A stretch of DNA of 64,000 nucleotides, taken from NCBI RefSeq assembly GCF_000332135.1, contig NZ_KB235896.1, positions 2,859,403 to 2,923,402 on the forward strand, in the 5' to 3' direction. This stretch comes from Anabaena sp. PCC 7108. Lineage in GTDB: Bacteria; Cyanobacteriota; Cyanobacteriia; Cyanobacteriales; Nostocaceae. The notes beneath the pieces are model-generated. The model saw only the letters and a list, made by a program, of their open reading frames with translations, was not told where the DNA came from and did not search any database. The translations under genes and the position numbers were made by a program. Shown in pieces: positions 8,720 through 18,564 of this stretch (positions are counted from its first letter, which is position 1; every line of letters starts with the position of its first letter).

Positions 8720-9667
8720 ATGCAAGACATACTAATTTTTACATTATCTTTTGACGAACATTCAAATGTGATTTGTGAGAGATTATTAAACGAAAATATT
8801 GATATATTAAGAATAGATGCAGATAAGCTTGTGGAAGATACTCCTAAAGTTTCCTTTATACCTGGAGAGGGAATTTTAGTAAATGGTAAAATCATTAATC
8901 CTCACAAAACTTCTATCCTATATAGGAGACTTACACATATTCCAATCAACAGTAATTTTCAGGATAAAGATGAGAAATTAGCAATTGAACAATGGAACTC
9001 TTTTAATAAAGGGATAGCATCTATTTTAGATGATAGTTTTTGGGTATCTCACCCCCATTTTATTCAAAGAGCATCGAATAAACCTTTTCAGTTACAGGTT
9101 GCTAAGAGTCTTGGTTTAAAAATACCTAAAACGATCATAACCAATGACATAAAAAATATAATGCAAAACATTCCTCCAAGCAGTATCTGTGTCAAGACAC
9201 TAGAACAAAGTTTTTGGTCCATAGAAAATGGGGTACAAGGAATTTATACAAATAGAGTAAGTTCCGATTTGTTAACTGATGATAATGTGAAGCCTATACC
9301 AGCTATCTGGCAGGAATACATAGAAAAATTATATGAGGTTCGTGTAACAGTTGTAGGCAACAAGTTATTCACATGCAAAATTGATAACCAAGTTTCGAGT
9401 AAAGCTAAAGTTGATTGGAGAAGATATGATTTTAAGAATGTTCCTCATTTATCTCACTCACTTCCAGATGAAATAGAAGTCAAGATTTTAGAACTCATGA
9501 AAGTTTTCTCTTTAAGATATGCGGCTATTGACTTTGCAGTTGATATGAATGGCAACTACATATTTCTCGAAATAAACCCTACCGGACAGTGGATGTGGAT
9601 TGAAGAGCTTACCGGACTTTTAATTACAGAAGAACTATGTAATTTACTCAAAGCAGGAAAATTATAA
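8720..9667 (+). CDS. MvdC/MvdD-type ATP-grasp peptide ligase
   Basis: A 315-residue ATP-grasp enzyme of the RimK-like group that matures ribosomal peptides by forming ester or amide links. It begins with a Rossmann-like half (ILIFTLSFDEHSNVICERLL, ILRIDADKL). The central part has QRASNKPFQLQVAKSLGLKIPKT and the phosphate-loop region ICVKTLEQSFWSIENGVQGIYTN. The C-terminal metal/ATP signature AAIDFAVDMNGNYIFLEINP and GQWMWIEELTGL is characteristic of graspetide ligases rather than of RimK. It is about the usual family length. No second ligase, protease, acetyltransferase or ABC exporter follows, so the locus would be a minimal two-gene one. Codons are very AT-rich compared with chlB, consistent with an accessory origin. 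Confidence 0.85.
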   Translation: MQDILIFTLSFDEHSNVICERLLNENIDILRIDADKLVEDTPKVSFIPGEGILVNGKIINPHKTSILYRRLTHIPINSNFQDKDEKLAIEQWNSFNKGIASILDDSFWVSHPHFIQRASNKPFQLQVAKSLGLKIPKTIITNDIKNIMQNIPPSSICVKTLEQSFWSIENGVQGIYTNRVSSDLLTDDNVKPIPAIWQEYIEKLYEVRVTVVGNKLFTCKIDNQVSSKAKVDWRRYDFKNVPHLSHSLPDEIEVKILELMKVFSLRYAAIDFAVDMNGNYIFLEINPTGQWMWIEELTGLLITEELCNLLKAGKL

Positions 9668-9711
9668 ATTCAACCTAGACTGTTCATTTTAAATTTTTAA
9701 TAAAAATAAGT

Positions 9712-10626
9712 ATGACTGAAAACATAGACCATGACCGATTATTTAAAGAATTAATCTCCACATTTTTTCTAGAATTTATAGAACTCTTTTTTCCCGAAAT
9801 TCTCAAATATCTAGATACCAACTCCATCATTTTATTAGACAAAGAAATATTTACCGATGTTACCGCAGGAGATAAATATGAAACAGATTTAATAGCTAAA
9901 GTGCAATTTATCGGCAAACCTTCCTACTTTCTCATTCACATTGAAGCCGAATCAGGTTCACGTGCGAAATTCAATCAACGAATGTTCCGATATTTTGCCA
10001 GATTAGATGAAAAATTCGACTTGCCAATTTATCCTATCGTTATATTTTCTTATGACTCACCAAAAACTATAGCAGTCAATAACTATCAAATCAACTTTCC
10101 TGACTTTGAAGTGCTAAAATTTAGTTATCGAGTTATCCAACTCAATCAATTAAATTGGCGAGATTTTTTAAATCGTCAAAACCCAGTTGCATCTGCTTTA
10201 ATGTCAAAGATGAACATATTAGCAGCAGATCGACCAAAAGTAAAAGCAGAATGTTTAAGGTTGTTAGTCACTTTAAAATTAAATCCTGCTAAAATGCAGC
10301 TAATATCAGGGTTTATTGATAGTTATTTAAGACTGAATCAAATAGAAGAAGAGAAATTCCAAACAGAATTAGGTTCACTAATAAAAGAAGAAAAAGAGGA
10401 AGTTATGGAAATAGTAACTAGCTGGATGGAACAAGGTATTGAAAGAGGTATTGAACGAGAAAAAGACTTAATTATGCGTCAAATTAATCGTAAATTAGGC
10501 AAAATTGAACCTGAATTAGAAACACAAATTAGAAGCTTAGACCTAGAAATAATTGAACTTTTAGCAGAAGAAATATTTGATTTATCTACAGTAGAAGATT
10601 TGCAAAATTGGTTAGATAAAATATAA
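9712..10626 (+). CDS. Rpn/PD-(D/E)XK-like protein with DUF4351-type tail
   Basis: A 304-residue protein of the recombination-promoting nuclease/putative transposase group found in many copies in cyanobacteria. The start DHDRLFKELISTFFLEFIELFFPE, the DKYETDLIAKVQFIGKPSYFLIHIEAES segment with its D...E nuclease-like spacing, and RMFRYFARLDEKFDLPIYPIVIFSYD are the family hallmarks. The C-terminus (VMEIVTSWMEQGIERGIEREKDLIMRQ and LGKIEPELETQIRSLDLEIIELLAEEIF) matches the DUF4351 helical tail. Members are linked to DNA cleavage during recombination, but this copy is untested. It lies 44 bp after the ATP-grasp gene on the same strand; I do not infer a shared function, since these genes disperse widely. 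Confidence 0.82.
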   Translation: MTENIDHDRLFKELISTFFLEFIELFFPEILKYLDTNSIILLDKEIFTDVTAGDKYETDLIAKVQFIGKPSYFLIHIEAESGSRAKFNQRMFRYFARLDEKFDLPIYPIVIFSYDSPKTIAVNNYQINFPDFEVLKFSYRVIQLNQLNWRDFLNRQNPVASALMSKMNILAADRPKVKAECLRLLVTLKLNPAKMQLISGFIDSYLRLNQIEEEKFQTELGSLIKEEKEEVMEIVTSWMEQGIERGIEREKDLIMRQINRKLGKIEPELETQIRSLDLEIIELLAEEIFDLSTVEDLQNWLDKI

Positions 10627-10862
10627 TCTACAAAAATTGATCAAAATATTGGTCAAATCATTAAGATTTATTTACTTAAACAACATGAATATTGTTTAAA
10701 TCAACAGCCATAACCCAGTCAGCAACTAGGTTTTCCCGTCTCCCACGTCAAATAACCTCGCAACAAACCTTATTTGTTCATAGCCAGTAGGTTTGAGAAA
10801 ATCAGAAGCGATTTAATAATCAAGCACTTATAGTTATTTGAGTTGTAAAGGGAGAAGACCGG

Positions 10863-12389
10863 ATGAAATTGGCTTACTGGATGTATTCAGGCCCCGCCCA
10901 CATTGGTACTTTGCGGATTGCTAGTTCCTTTAAAAACGTTCACGCAATCATGCACGCACCTCTCGGTGATGACTACTTTAACGTCATGCGTTCCATGCTA
11001 TCGCGGGAGAGGAACTTCACCCCAGTGACAACCAGTGTGGTTGATAGAAACGTTTTAGCGCGTGGTTCTCAAGAAAAGGTGGTGGATAACATCACCCGCA
11101 AAGACGCTGAAGAACACCCCGATTTAATTGTTTTAACCCCCACCTGCACCTCCAGCATTCTGCAAGAAGACTTACACAACTTTGTGGAAAGGGCGCAGTT
11201 GGAAGCAAAAGGGGACGTAATGCTGGCGGACGTGAACCATTACCGCTACAACGAATTACAAGCCGCAGACCGGACTTTACAACAAATCGTTCAATATTAC
11301 ATTGAGAAAGCCCGCAAGCGTGGGGAACTACCGACAGAAAAAACTGCTAAACCTTCAGTTAATATCTTTGGTATTTCTACTCTTGGTTTCCACAATAACC
11401 ACGACTGTACGGAACTGAAACGGCTAATGGCTGATTTGGGAATTGAGGTAAATACTGTCATTCCTGAAGGTGCTTCGGTTCACGAGTTAAAGAATATGCC
11501 AAAAGCTTGGTTTAATCTAGTTCCTTACCGCGAACTTGGTTTAACTACAGCTAAATATTTAGAGGAAGAATTTGGGACTCCTTACGTAGATATTACGCCG
11601 ATGGGTGTTGTGGAAACTGCAAGATGTATCCGCAAAATTCAGCAGGTAATTAATGCCCAAGGTGGTGAAGTTGATTACGAAGACTTCATTAATGAACAAA
11701 CTCTCCATGTATCCCAAGCTGCTTGGTTTTCCCGTTCGATTGACTGTCAGAACTTGACTGGTAAGAAAGCGGTGGTATTTGGTGATAATACCCATGCGGC
11801 GGCTTTAACTAAGATTTTGGCGCGGGAAATGGGGATTCATGTGGTTTGGGCTGGTACTTATTGCAAATATGATGCTGACTGGTTTAGAGAACAGGTGAGC
11901 GAATATTGCGATGAGGTATTGATTACAGATGATCATGGAGAAATTGGGGATGCGATCGCTCGCGTTGAACCTTCTGCTATATTTGGTACACAGATGGAAC
12001 GCCACGTTGGTAAACGTTTGGATATTCCTTGCGGTGTGATTGCAGCACCAATTCACGTTCAGAATTTCCCCATTGGTTACAAACCATTTATGGGTTATGA
12101 AGGTACAAATCAAATCACAGATTTAATCTACAATTCCTTCACTTTGGGCATGGAAGATCACCTTTTAGAAATCTTTGGTGGACACGATACAAAGGAAGTA
12201 ATTACCAAAGGAATTTCTGCGGAATCTGGTTTGAATTGGACAAAAGATGGACAAGCAGAATTGAATAAGATTCCTGGTTTTGTGCGCGGAAAAGTGAAGC
12301 GAAATACCGAAAAGTTTGCCCGTGAACGTGGGTTTAAGGATATCTCGGCTGAGGTATTGTATGCGGCTAAGGAATCTGTAGGGGCGTAG
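10863..12389 (+). CDS. chlB: Light-independent protochlorophyllide reductase subunit B
   Basis: ChlB pairs with ChlN as the catalytic half of the nitrogenase-like enzyme that reduces protochlorophyllide to chlorophyllide without light; ChlL supplies electrons. The 508-residue length and start [23 protein letters not shown] are typical. Asp36 (APLGDDYF), which replaces a Cys as the unusual ligand of the NB iron-sulfur cluster, and cluster Cys95 ([10 protein letters not shown]) are both present. Asp274 in [10 protein letters not shown] matches the residue proposed as proton donor. The C-terminal extension that contributes to the substrate pocket is complete. It is transcribed alone from a 236-bp upstream gap with GGGAGAAG as Shine-Dalgarno; chlL and chlN are not in the window, as is usual in Nostocales. 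Its codon use is more GC-rich than that of its neighbours. Confidence 0.98.
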   Translation: MKLAYWMYSGPAHIGTLRIASSFKNVHAIMHAPLGDDYFNVMRSMLSRERNFTPVTTSVVDRNVLARGSQEKVVDNITRKDAEEHPDLIVLTPTCTSSILQEDLHNFVERAQLEAKGDVMLADVNHYRYNELQAADRTLQQIVQYYIEKARKRGELPTEKTAKPSVNIFGISTLGFHNNHDCTELKRLMADLGIEVNTVIPEGASVHELKNMPKAWFNLVPYRELGLTTAKYLEEEFGTPYVDITPMGVVETARCIRKIQQVINAQGGEVDYEDFINEQTLHVSQAAWFSRSIDCQNLTGKKAVVFGDNTHAAALTKILAREMGIHVVWAGTYCKYDADWFREQVSEYCDEVLITDDHGEIGDAIARVEPSAIFGTQMERHVGKRLDIPCGVIAAPIHVQNFPIGYKPFMGYEGTNQITDLIYNSFTLGMEDHLLEIFGGHDTKEVITKGISAESGLNWTKDGQAELNKIPGFVRGKVKRNTEKFARERGFKDISAEVLYAAKESVGA

Positions 12390-12560
12390 GTTTCGAGGTT
12401 AGTTAATAAGAGTGAGTGGTGAGGGGTAATATTTACTCTTTACTACTTGCTTTTATTTTATTGATGTTGTTGATTTTGGTGCAAAAGTCGAGTTTCTTAT
12501 AAAAAATAATTTAGTGTATAATACTATCTATTATATTCTTAAGTATCTAAATCTACATCT

Positions 12561-14531
12561 ATGAAACTCTCCTTGGTTAAACCTTATAAATCTATAACTT
12601 TTCTTACAGAGACTGAATTACCTGATTTTGTCGTACTGACTGGAGTTAATGGTTCTGGAAAAACTCAACTATTAAAAGCAATTGAAAAAGGTAACATTCT
12701 GGTTGATGATATTACAGTTAATAAGCAAGAAAAAACAGTCAGATGTTTGAATTGGATTGATCTTATATCTCTTATCTCTAATGATGGTGGTGGTTCTGTA
12801 GGTCTTTTTCAAATGAGTCAGGAAAAAAGTAATTTGTGGATTGAGCTTTCTAGACATATTAAAAATGGTCACTCTCAAATTAACAATATATTACAAAAAT
12901 TTAATAAACCTGATCTCTTAAATATAGAAATTCATAATCTTGTGAATATGAATGAAAATGATTTAACAAATAAAGGACTTAATCCAGAAGAGGTGACACA
13001 AATTCTTACAGCAATTCAAAAAGCAAATCAAAATACCAAGAAAGACTTCACAAAAAATGATCCTAACTATCGTTTAAAAATAGTTGAGCTATTAGAAGAT
13101 AAAGCGGAAATGTATCTCATAGCCTTTGAACAAGAAGATTTTTATAAAAATTTTCCTGAGATAAGTCGAAAAAAGTCTATTGATATATTCCAACAATCTT
13201 TTGCTAGACTTTTTATGGATTATCACAGGAATTGGTTGTTTAATGAACTTAAGCAACTTAGAAATTCTAAGGAAAGCAAAGATATTGAATATTTATCTGA
13301 TGAAGAGTTTAAAGAAAAACATGGAAAACCTCCTTGGTATCTCTTAAATGATATTTTCAAAGAAGCTAATTTAGACTTCTTAATTAATAAACCAAATAAA
13401 TACGAAGATATTCCTTACGAACCTATTCTTACAGACCAACTAAGGGGAAATGTTGTCACATTTGGTGATCTTTCATCTGGAGAAAAGATTTTAATGTCAT
13501 TTGCACTATGTTTATACTATACGAAAGATAGTCGTCAGCTTGTAAATTATCCAAAAGTTCTGCTTTTTGATGAAATTGATGCCCCACTACATCCTTCAAT
13601 GACTAAATCTCTTTTAAATACAATACAAGATGTACTTGTAAGTCAACATAAAATAAAAGTAATACTGACAACGCACTCACCATCAACAGTGGCTTTAGCT
13701 CCAGAAGATTCAATATATATCATGAATAAAACTGGAGAAAATCGTTTACAAAAAACGACAAAAGATGACGCACTTGCTATTCTAACTTCTGGTGTTCCTA
13801 CCTTAAGTATAGATTACGAAAATCGCCGTCAGGTATTTGTTGAAAGCCAATATGATGTTGAATTTTATGAAAAGATTTATAAGAAATTAAAGAACTATTT
13901 AACACCAGGAATTTCACTCAACTTTATTTCATCTGGAGTAGGAGGTAAGGGAAACTGTGATCAAGTTGAAGAAGTTGTAACTCAGCTATATGATAAAGGT
14001 GGTAATAGAACTGTTTATGGAATTATTGATTGGGATTTAAAAAATATTGAGAGCGAACGTGTGAAAGTTCTCGGTCAAGGAAATCGTTACAGTATTGAAA
14101 ATTATATTCTTGATCCAGTTCTCTTAGCAGCTTTCTTATTGAAAGATAAGTTAATCGAACGCTCAGATATAGGTTTAAATGAAGATGAGACATATATTCA
14201 CATTGCTAATTTCGATAATATTCGGCTTCAAAAAGTAGCTAATTTTATAGTAGATAAAATTAGAGAAAATTTGCCACCTCAAAATGAAGAGACAATTCAG
14301 CAATGTGAATATATTAGTGGACAATCAATTAATTTGCCAGAATGGTTTCTTCAGATTCAAGGACATGAATTAGAAAATAAGCTAAAAACTATTTTCCCAG
14401 GACTCAAGCGATTTCACCAAGAACCTAAACTTAAAGAAGAAATCTTAAAGACAGTTGCTGATGATATGCCAAAACTGCTTTCTAAAGATTTTATACCGTT
14501 ATTCCATAAAATTCAGAATGTTAACTTTTAA
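12561..14531 (+). CDS. Fused AAA ATPase-TOPRIM protein (possible PARIS/OLD-like defence)
   Basis: A 656-residue cytoplasmic protein. The N-terminal part is an ABC/SMC-type ATPase: Walker A GVNGSGKT (residues 28-35), signature LSSGEK (304-309), Walker B KVLLFDE with D337-E338, and H-loop LTTHSP with His372. The long insert between Walker A and signature is helical. The C-terminal part looks like a TOPRIM/DUF4435-type nuclease domain: VESQYDVEFYEKIY (E428, D432), IIDWD (D490, D492) and RYSIENYILDP (R509-N514). Anti-phage PARIS systems pair an AAA ATPase with a DUF4435 effector, and fused versions are known; OLD and Gabija GajA proteins have a related ATPase-TOPRIM order. No helicase partner lies next to it, which argues against Gabija. 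A -10 TATAAT lies at 12517-12522. The gene is very AT-rich. Confidence 0.75.
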   Translation: MKLSLVKPYKSITFLTETELPDFVVLTGVNGSGKTQLLKAIEKGNILVDDITVNKQEKTVRCLNWIDLISLISNDGGGSVGLFQMSQEKSNLWIELSRHIKNGHSQINNILQKFNKPDLLNIEIHNLVNMNENDLTNKGLNPEEVTQILTAIQKANQNTKKDFTKNDPNYRLKIVELLEDKAEMYLIAFEQEDFYKNFPEISRKKSIDIFQQSFARLFMDYHRNWLFNELKQLRNSKESKDIEYLSDEEFKEKHGKPPWYLLNDIFKEANLDFLINKPNKYEDIPYEPILTDQLRGNVVTFGDLSSGEKILMSFALCLYYTKDSRQLVNYPKVLLFDEIDAPLHPSMTKSLLNTIQDVLVSQHKIKVILTTHSPSTVALAPEDSIYIMNKTGENRLQKTTKDDALAILTSGVPTLSIDYENRRQVFVESQYDVEFYEKIYKKLKNYLTPGISLNFISSGVGGKGNCDQVEEVVTQLYDKGGNRTVYGIIDWDLKNIESERVKVLGQGNRYSIENYILDPVLLAAFLLKDKLIERSDIGLNEDETYIHIANFDNIRLQKVANFIVDKIRENLPPQNEETIQQCEYISGQSINLPEWFLQIQGHELENKLKTIFPGLKRFHQEPKLKEEILKTVADDMPKLLSKDFIPLFHKIQNVNF

Positions 14532-15383
14532 ACAAAATAATCATTGAGTCCGTTTTAACGAACTTCGACTATTAGACTGGGAATTAATTCCCAGACGGGT
14601 TATAAAGCTAACTGATAATATTAAAAAATATCAGCTACAGCATGAGGAAAAATCCCACCATGTCCAACTAAACAAACTTAAATGATGCTCGTAATAACGT
14701 AAGTTGCTAGTTAAAGAAATTGTCTGAATCAGGATGTCCAGGATTTAAGGATGAACAGGATTAAGACTGAGATTTTATCACAAATTACCTATTACCAGCC
14801 TCAACTAGATAACTAGCAACTTGAGTTATTATTGAAGGTAGTCGATTTTTTGTAGGTTGGGTTAAGCAACAGCGCAACCCGACTCATTTGTTAGGTTATG
14901 GCTAACGCCACGCTACGCGAACGTCCCTCAACCCAACCTACAAATCAAGACTTTTTTCGATTTGGACAAGGTATTGAATTATGAAGTTGTTTATTTCAGT
15001 GAAATATTACGTAAAGTTGTAAATCATCCTAATAATATATTTTTATATCCCTTTTAATAAATTTTTAGTAAAAATTATTACAATTAACTTGACAGCTATT
15101 ACACCTTGACAAATTCAGTTCTTACAGGTTAGGAGTACACTTCTACTATTTCCTAAATAGAAGATTTACTGATAAATAAAAATTTATAGCAGATAAATAT
15201 CACAATACAAACTTATTATTTCCACCATTCAACCGCCCAAATCACCAATTTGAGTATTCACCGAAGTATCTCTCAAAACAATGTAATAAAAGTATCATAA
15301 AAATATCGCAAATTCTTCTATAGAAAATTAGCAGATGCGTGTTAAGGTTTTAATTTCGTTGTCTTCCCCTAGCGCTTCTGCCC
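14532..15383. other. 852-bp AT-rich gap, possible replication-origin region
   Basis: No coding frame is convincing. It contains a palindrome TGGGAATTAATTCCCA (14578-14593), a sequence word that resembles dispersed cyanobacterial repeats (about 14724-14767), the 92-bp inverted-repeat element at 14851-14942, and then 440 bp of very AT-rich DNA with two TTGACA words near 15089 and 15106 and a short hairpin CTATTTCCTAAATAG near 15149. Because a CyRepA1-type initiator gene follows, this AT-rich stretch could hold its origin. No regular iterons were seen. Confidence 0.5.
14851..14942. repeat. 92-bp element with 13-bp inverted ends
   Basis: It starts TGTAGGTTGGGTT (14851-14863) and ends AACCCAACCTACA (14930-14942), perfect inverted repeats. 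The interior carries a second dispersed repeat with GCTACGCGAACG. A 29-bp part of the left half (14852-14880) recurs exactly at 56814-56842. This GTAGGTTGGGTT palindrome is a common dispersed repeat in cyanobacterial intergenic DNA. Confidence 0.88.
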
Positions 15384-18300
15384 ATGCATCTGCATTATTT
15401 ACACCCCCAACACCTTGAAGAATTAGTCAAGGGCAATGGTATTTCTTTACACATAGCTCAATTAAATTTTAAATCGCTTCAAGGCGTGAATGCCTATGAA
15501 TATCTGCTGATTTCCGACCAACTCCCCCGCACCAATACTGGCATGATAAAAAACGGCTGGTTACAGCGTTACAGCCACATTACAGAAGGTGGTTGGTGGT
15601 GTTCTGGACGAGATCCTCTTAACAATTGGCAAATGATGGAATGGGGATGCTTTAAACCCAGTCAACCCCGACAAAATCAAAATGGCAAATCTATTAAATA
15701 TGAACATCCCCCCAGCACACCAACACGGGTGTTTTGTTTGCGGGTGACATTGCAAATTTGGCAGCAAGTTTCCCAACGTTATCAGATTGCAATGCCTGAC
15801 AATATTAGCATTACTGAAGATGGCGAAGCAGTCGGTTTTTGGCAATGGATAATGGCATCTAACATTGCGATCATTATTTGCGAAGGTGTGAAAAAAGCAG
15901 CCGCATTATTAACACAAGGATATGCTGCTATTGCTATTCCGGGAATTACCAGTGGTTATCGAGTTATTAAAGATGAATTTGGCAAAGTTACCCGTCGTCA
16001 ATTAATACCTGATTTAGCTATATTCGCTAAAAATAAACGTAATTTTTATATTTGTTTTGATTTTGAAATTCAAGCTAAAAAAATTGCTGCTGTTAATAAT
16101 GCTATTTCCCAACTTGGTTGTTTATTTCAACAAGAAAACTGTCCTGTAAAAGTTGTTGAACTACCAGGAAAAGAAAAAGGCGTTGATGAGTTTATAGTCG
16201 CTAAAGGTGCAATCAGTTTCGATAAAGTTTATCGCCAAAGTGTTGATTTAGAAATTTACCTTGCCCAAACAAAACCCCACACAGATTTAACAATTCCGGC
16301 GGCACTAACTGTGAAAGTTCCCTATTTAGGTGAACTACCTTTTCCTACCTCTGGTTTAGTGGGAGTTAAATCAGCTAAAGGCACAGGTAAAACCACAGGA
16401 TTACAAGCTGTTGTGACTAAAGCTAAAAATCGTAATCAACCAGTTTTATTAATTACTCACAGAATCCTTTTAGGGCGTTTTTTGTGTGAAAAAATTGGGA
16501 TTAATTGGGGAATAAATAAAACAGAATGGTTTGCGGAAGATGAGCCGGAACTACCAATTACTCAATCTTTCGGTTTATGTATTGATTCTATTTGGAAACT
16601 GAAGCCAGAAGATTGGCAGGGTGCAATAATTATTTTAGATGAAGTTGAACAATCTTTATGGCATTTACTCAATAGTAATACTTGTAAACAAAAGCGGGTA
16701 AGAATTCTTAAATTATTCCAAGACCTGATTTCTACAGTTTTAAAAACTGGGGGTTTAGTAATTGCCCAAGATGCAGATTTATCAGATGTTTCACTAGAAT
16801 ATTTACAAGGATTATCAGGAATAAAATTAACTCCTTGGGTGGTTGTCAATGAATGGAAACCTCAGCAAGGTTGGGATGTGACTTTTTATGATTCTCCTAA
16901 CCCAACACCTTTAATTCATCAACTAGAATTAGATTTAATTGCTGGACGTAAATGTTATGTGACTACGGATAGTCGAACTGGACGTTACAGTTGTGAAACT
17001 ATTGAAGGTTACTTAAGGCAAAGATTACAGAAATTGAGAAAAGAATTTCCTAACACATTGGTAGTTAGTAGCCATACTACTAATACACCTGGTCATGCAG
17101 CGGTTGATTTTATAGGTGCTATTAATCAAAAGATAACTGATTATGAAACTGTTTTTGTTACTCCTAGTTTGGGGACAGGAATTAGTATTGATGTTCAACA
17201 TTTTGACCGAGTTTATGGCATTTTTCAAGGGGTAATTCCTGACTCAGAAGCACGACAAGCTTTAGCTAGAGTTCGGGATGATGTACCGCGAGTTGTTTGG
17301 TGTGCTAAACGCGGTATTGGCTTAATTGGTAGCGGGAGTACAAATTATCGGTTGTTATCTTATTGGTATCAGGAAAATCAAAAAGAAAACTTGGCTTTGC
17401 TGAGTCATTTACATAAAATTGATGTTGATTTACCTTTGGTTTATGACCCAATTCATTTAAGAACTTGGGCTAAATTATCTGCTAGGGTAAATGCTTCTAT
17501 TCGTCTTTATCGTCAATCGATGCAAGATGGTTTAATTACAGATGGGCATCACATCCAGATGCGGAGTAATGCAGTTCAAAATAATATTCTTCGAGATTTG
17601 CGTTTGGCATTTTATGCAACGGATTCTAGTGATATAGAAACCCGAAAAAGGTTAATTGTAGAAATTGTGAAAGTGCAGAAAGATTGGGCGCAAAGTCGCC
17701 AAAAGGCTAAAGACATTAAACGCAAAATCCAAGATATTAAAATTCATAATCAATTATTCGCTGCAACTGCTGTTGCTAATGCGAAAGATATTGATTATGT
17801 GGAATATGAACAACTATTAAGTAAGCATTCTTTGAGTGAAATCGAACGTCAAGAAATTAATAAATATATCCTCAGACAAAGATATGGAGTTGAAGTTACT
17901 CCGCTGTTGAAGTTACAAGATGATAAAGGATATTATGGACAATTGCTAATTCACTATTATCTAACTCATGAAAGTGAATATTTTCATGTTAGAGATGAGC
18001 AAGAATGGTATCAGCAATTATCTTGGGGTGAGGGTAAGGTTTTTCTGCCGGATTTAAGGACTTATACTCTGAAAGTAGAGGCTATGATAGCTTTAGGAAT
18101 GCTCCAGTTTTTGGAACCAGAAAGAGTGTTTAGTGAAAGTGATGCTGATTTAATTTGGCTAAAAAATGTTGCTGTTCAGAACAGTAAACATATTAAAAGA
18201 GCGCTGGGTATTGATTTGGTGAGAGGGAATGAAGTTGTTTCTGGAATTAAGATCATTAGCCGCATATTAAATTTATTGGGTTTGCGGCTGAAACAGGTAA

Positions 18301-18458
18301 ATGATGTCTATCAAATTGATTTAGAATCATTAACAGATGGTAGAGAAAAAATCTTTGCAGTTTGGCAGCAAAGAGATGAGTTGATGTTAAATCATTTGCA
18401 AGGTGTTGATTGTGTTTTAGAATTGAAGGGTGGGCGATTAGAAGTTGCTGCTACTTAA
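15384..18458 (+). CDS. CyRepA1-family plasmid replication protein
   Basis: A 1,024-residue primase-helicase-like protein resembling the CyRepA1 initiators of cyanobacterial plasmids. The N-terminal part holds a DUF3854-like TOPRIM domain: IAIIICEGVKKAAALL (E167) and NFYICFDFE (D226, E228). It is followed by a superfamily helicase domain with Walker A AKGTGKTT (lysine 336), a DEAD-like ILDEVEQS (D419-E420) and later motifs VFVTPSLGTGISID and QALARVRDDVPRVVW. The C-terminal 300 residues are helical and unassigned. The gene is intact and full length. It lies in what otherwise looks like chromosome (chlB on one side, housekeeping genes on the other), so it marks an integrated plasmid, a chromosomal homologue with another role, or an assembly join. 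No parA/parB genes accompany it. Confidence 0.82.
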   Translation: MHLHYLHPQHLEELVKGNGISLHIAQLNFKSLQGVNAYEYLLISDQLPRTNTGMIKNGWLQRYSHITEGGWWCSGRDPLNNWQMMEWGCFKPSQPRQNQNGKSIKYEHPPSTPTRVFCLRVTLQIWQQVSQRYQIAMPDNISITEDGEAVGFWQWIMASNIAIIICEGVKKAAALLTQGYAAIAIPGITSGYRVIKDEFGKVTRRQLIPDLAIFAKNKRNFYICFDFEIQAKKIAAVNNAISQLGCLFQQENCPVKVVELPGKEKGVDEFIVAKGAISFDKVYRQSVDLEIYLAQTKPHTDLTIPAALTVKVPYLGELPFPTSGLVGVKSAKGTGKTTGLQAVVTKAKNRNQPVLLITHRILLGRFLCEKIGINWGINKTEWFAEDEPELPITQSFGLCIDSIWKLKPEDWQGAIIILDEVEQSLWHLLNSNTCKQKRVRILKLFQDLISTVLKTGGLVIAQDADLSDVSLEYLQGLSGIKLTPWVVVNEWKPQQGWDVTFYDSPNPTPLIHQLELDLIAGRKCYVTTDSRTGRYSCETIEGYLRQRLQKLRKEFPNTLVVSSHTTNTPGHAAVDFIGAINQKITDYETVFVTPSLGTGISIDVQHFDRVYGIFQGVIPDSEARQALARVRDDVPRVVWCAKRGIGLIGSGSTNYRLLSYWYQENQKENLALLSHLHKIDVDLPLVYDPIHLRTWAKLSARVNASIRLYRQSMQDGLITDGHHIQMRSNAVQNNILRDLRLAFYATDSSDIETRKRLIVEIVKVQKDWAQSRQKAKDIKRKIQDIKIHNQLFAATAVANAKDIDYVEYEQLLSKHSLSEIERQEINKYILRQRYGVEVTPLLKLQDDKGYYGQLLIHYYLTHESEYFHVRDEQEWYQQLSWGEGKVFLPDLRTYTLKVEAMIALGMLQFLEPERVFSESDADLIWLKNVAVQNSKHIKRALGIDLVRGNEVVSGIKIISRILNLLGLRLKQVNDVYQIDLESLTDGREKIFAVWQQRDELMLNHLQGVDCVLELKGGRLEVAAT

Positions 18459-18564
18459 ACAATTCAAAATCCTAGCTTTTTTAAACGCAAAGGTACGCGG
18501 AGGTTAGCGCAAAGGTAAGCAGAGATTTTCTCAAGTTAATTCGCTATGTTCCAAAAAAAATTAC

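Noticed and set aside
14578..14593. Palindrome TGGGAATTAATTCCCA as a terminator or IS end
   Set aside because: It lacks a T-run, loop or matching partner, so it was kept only as a note within the gap.
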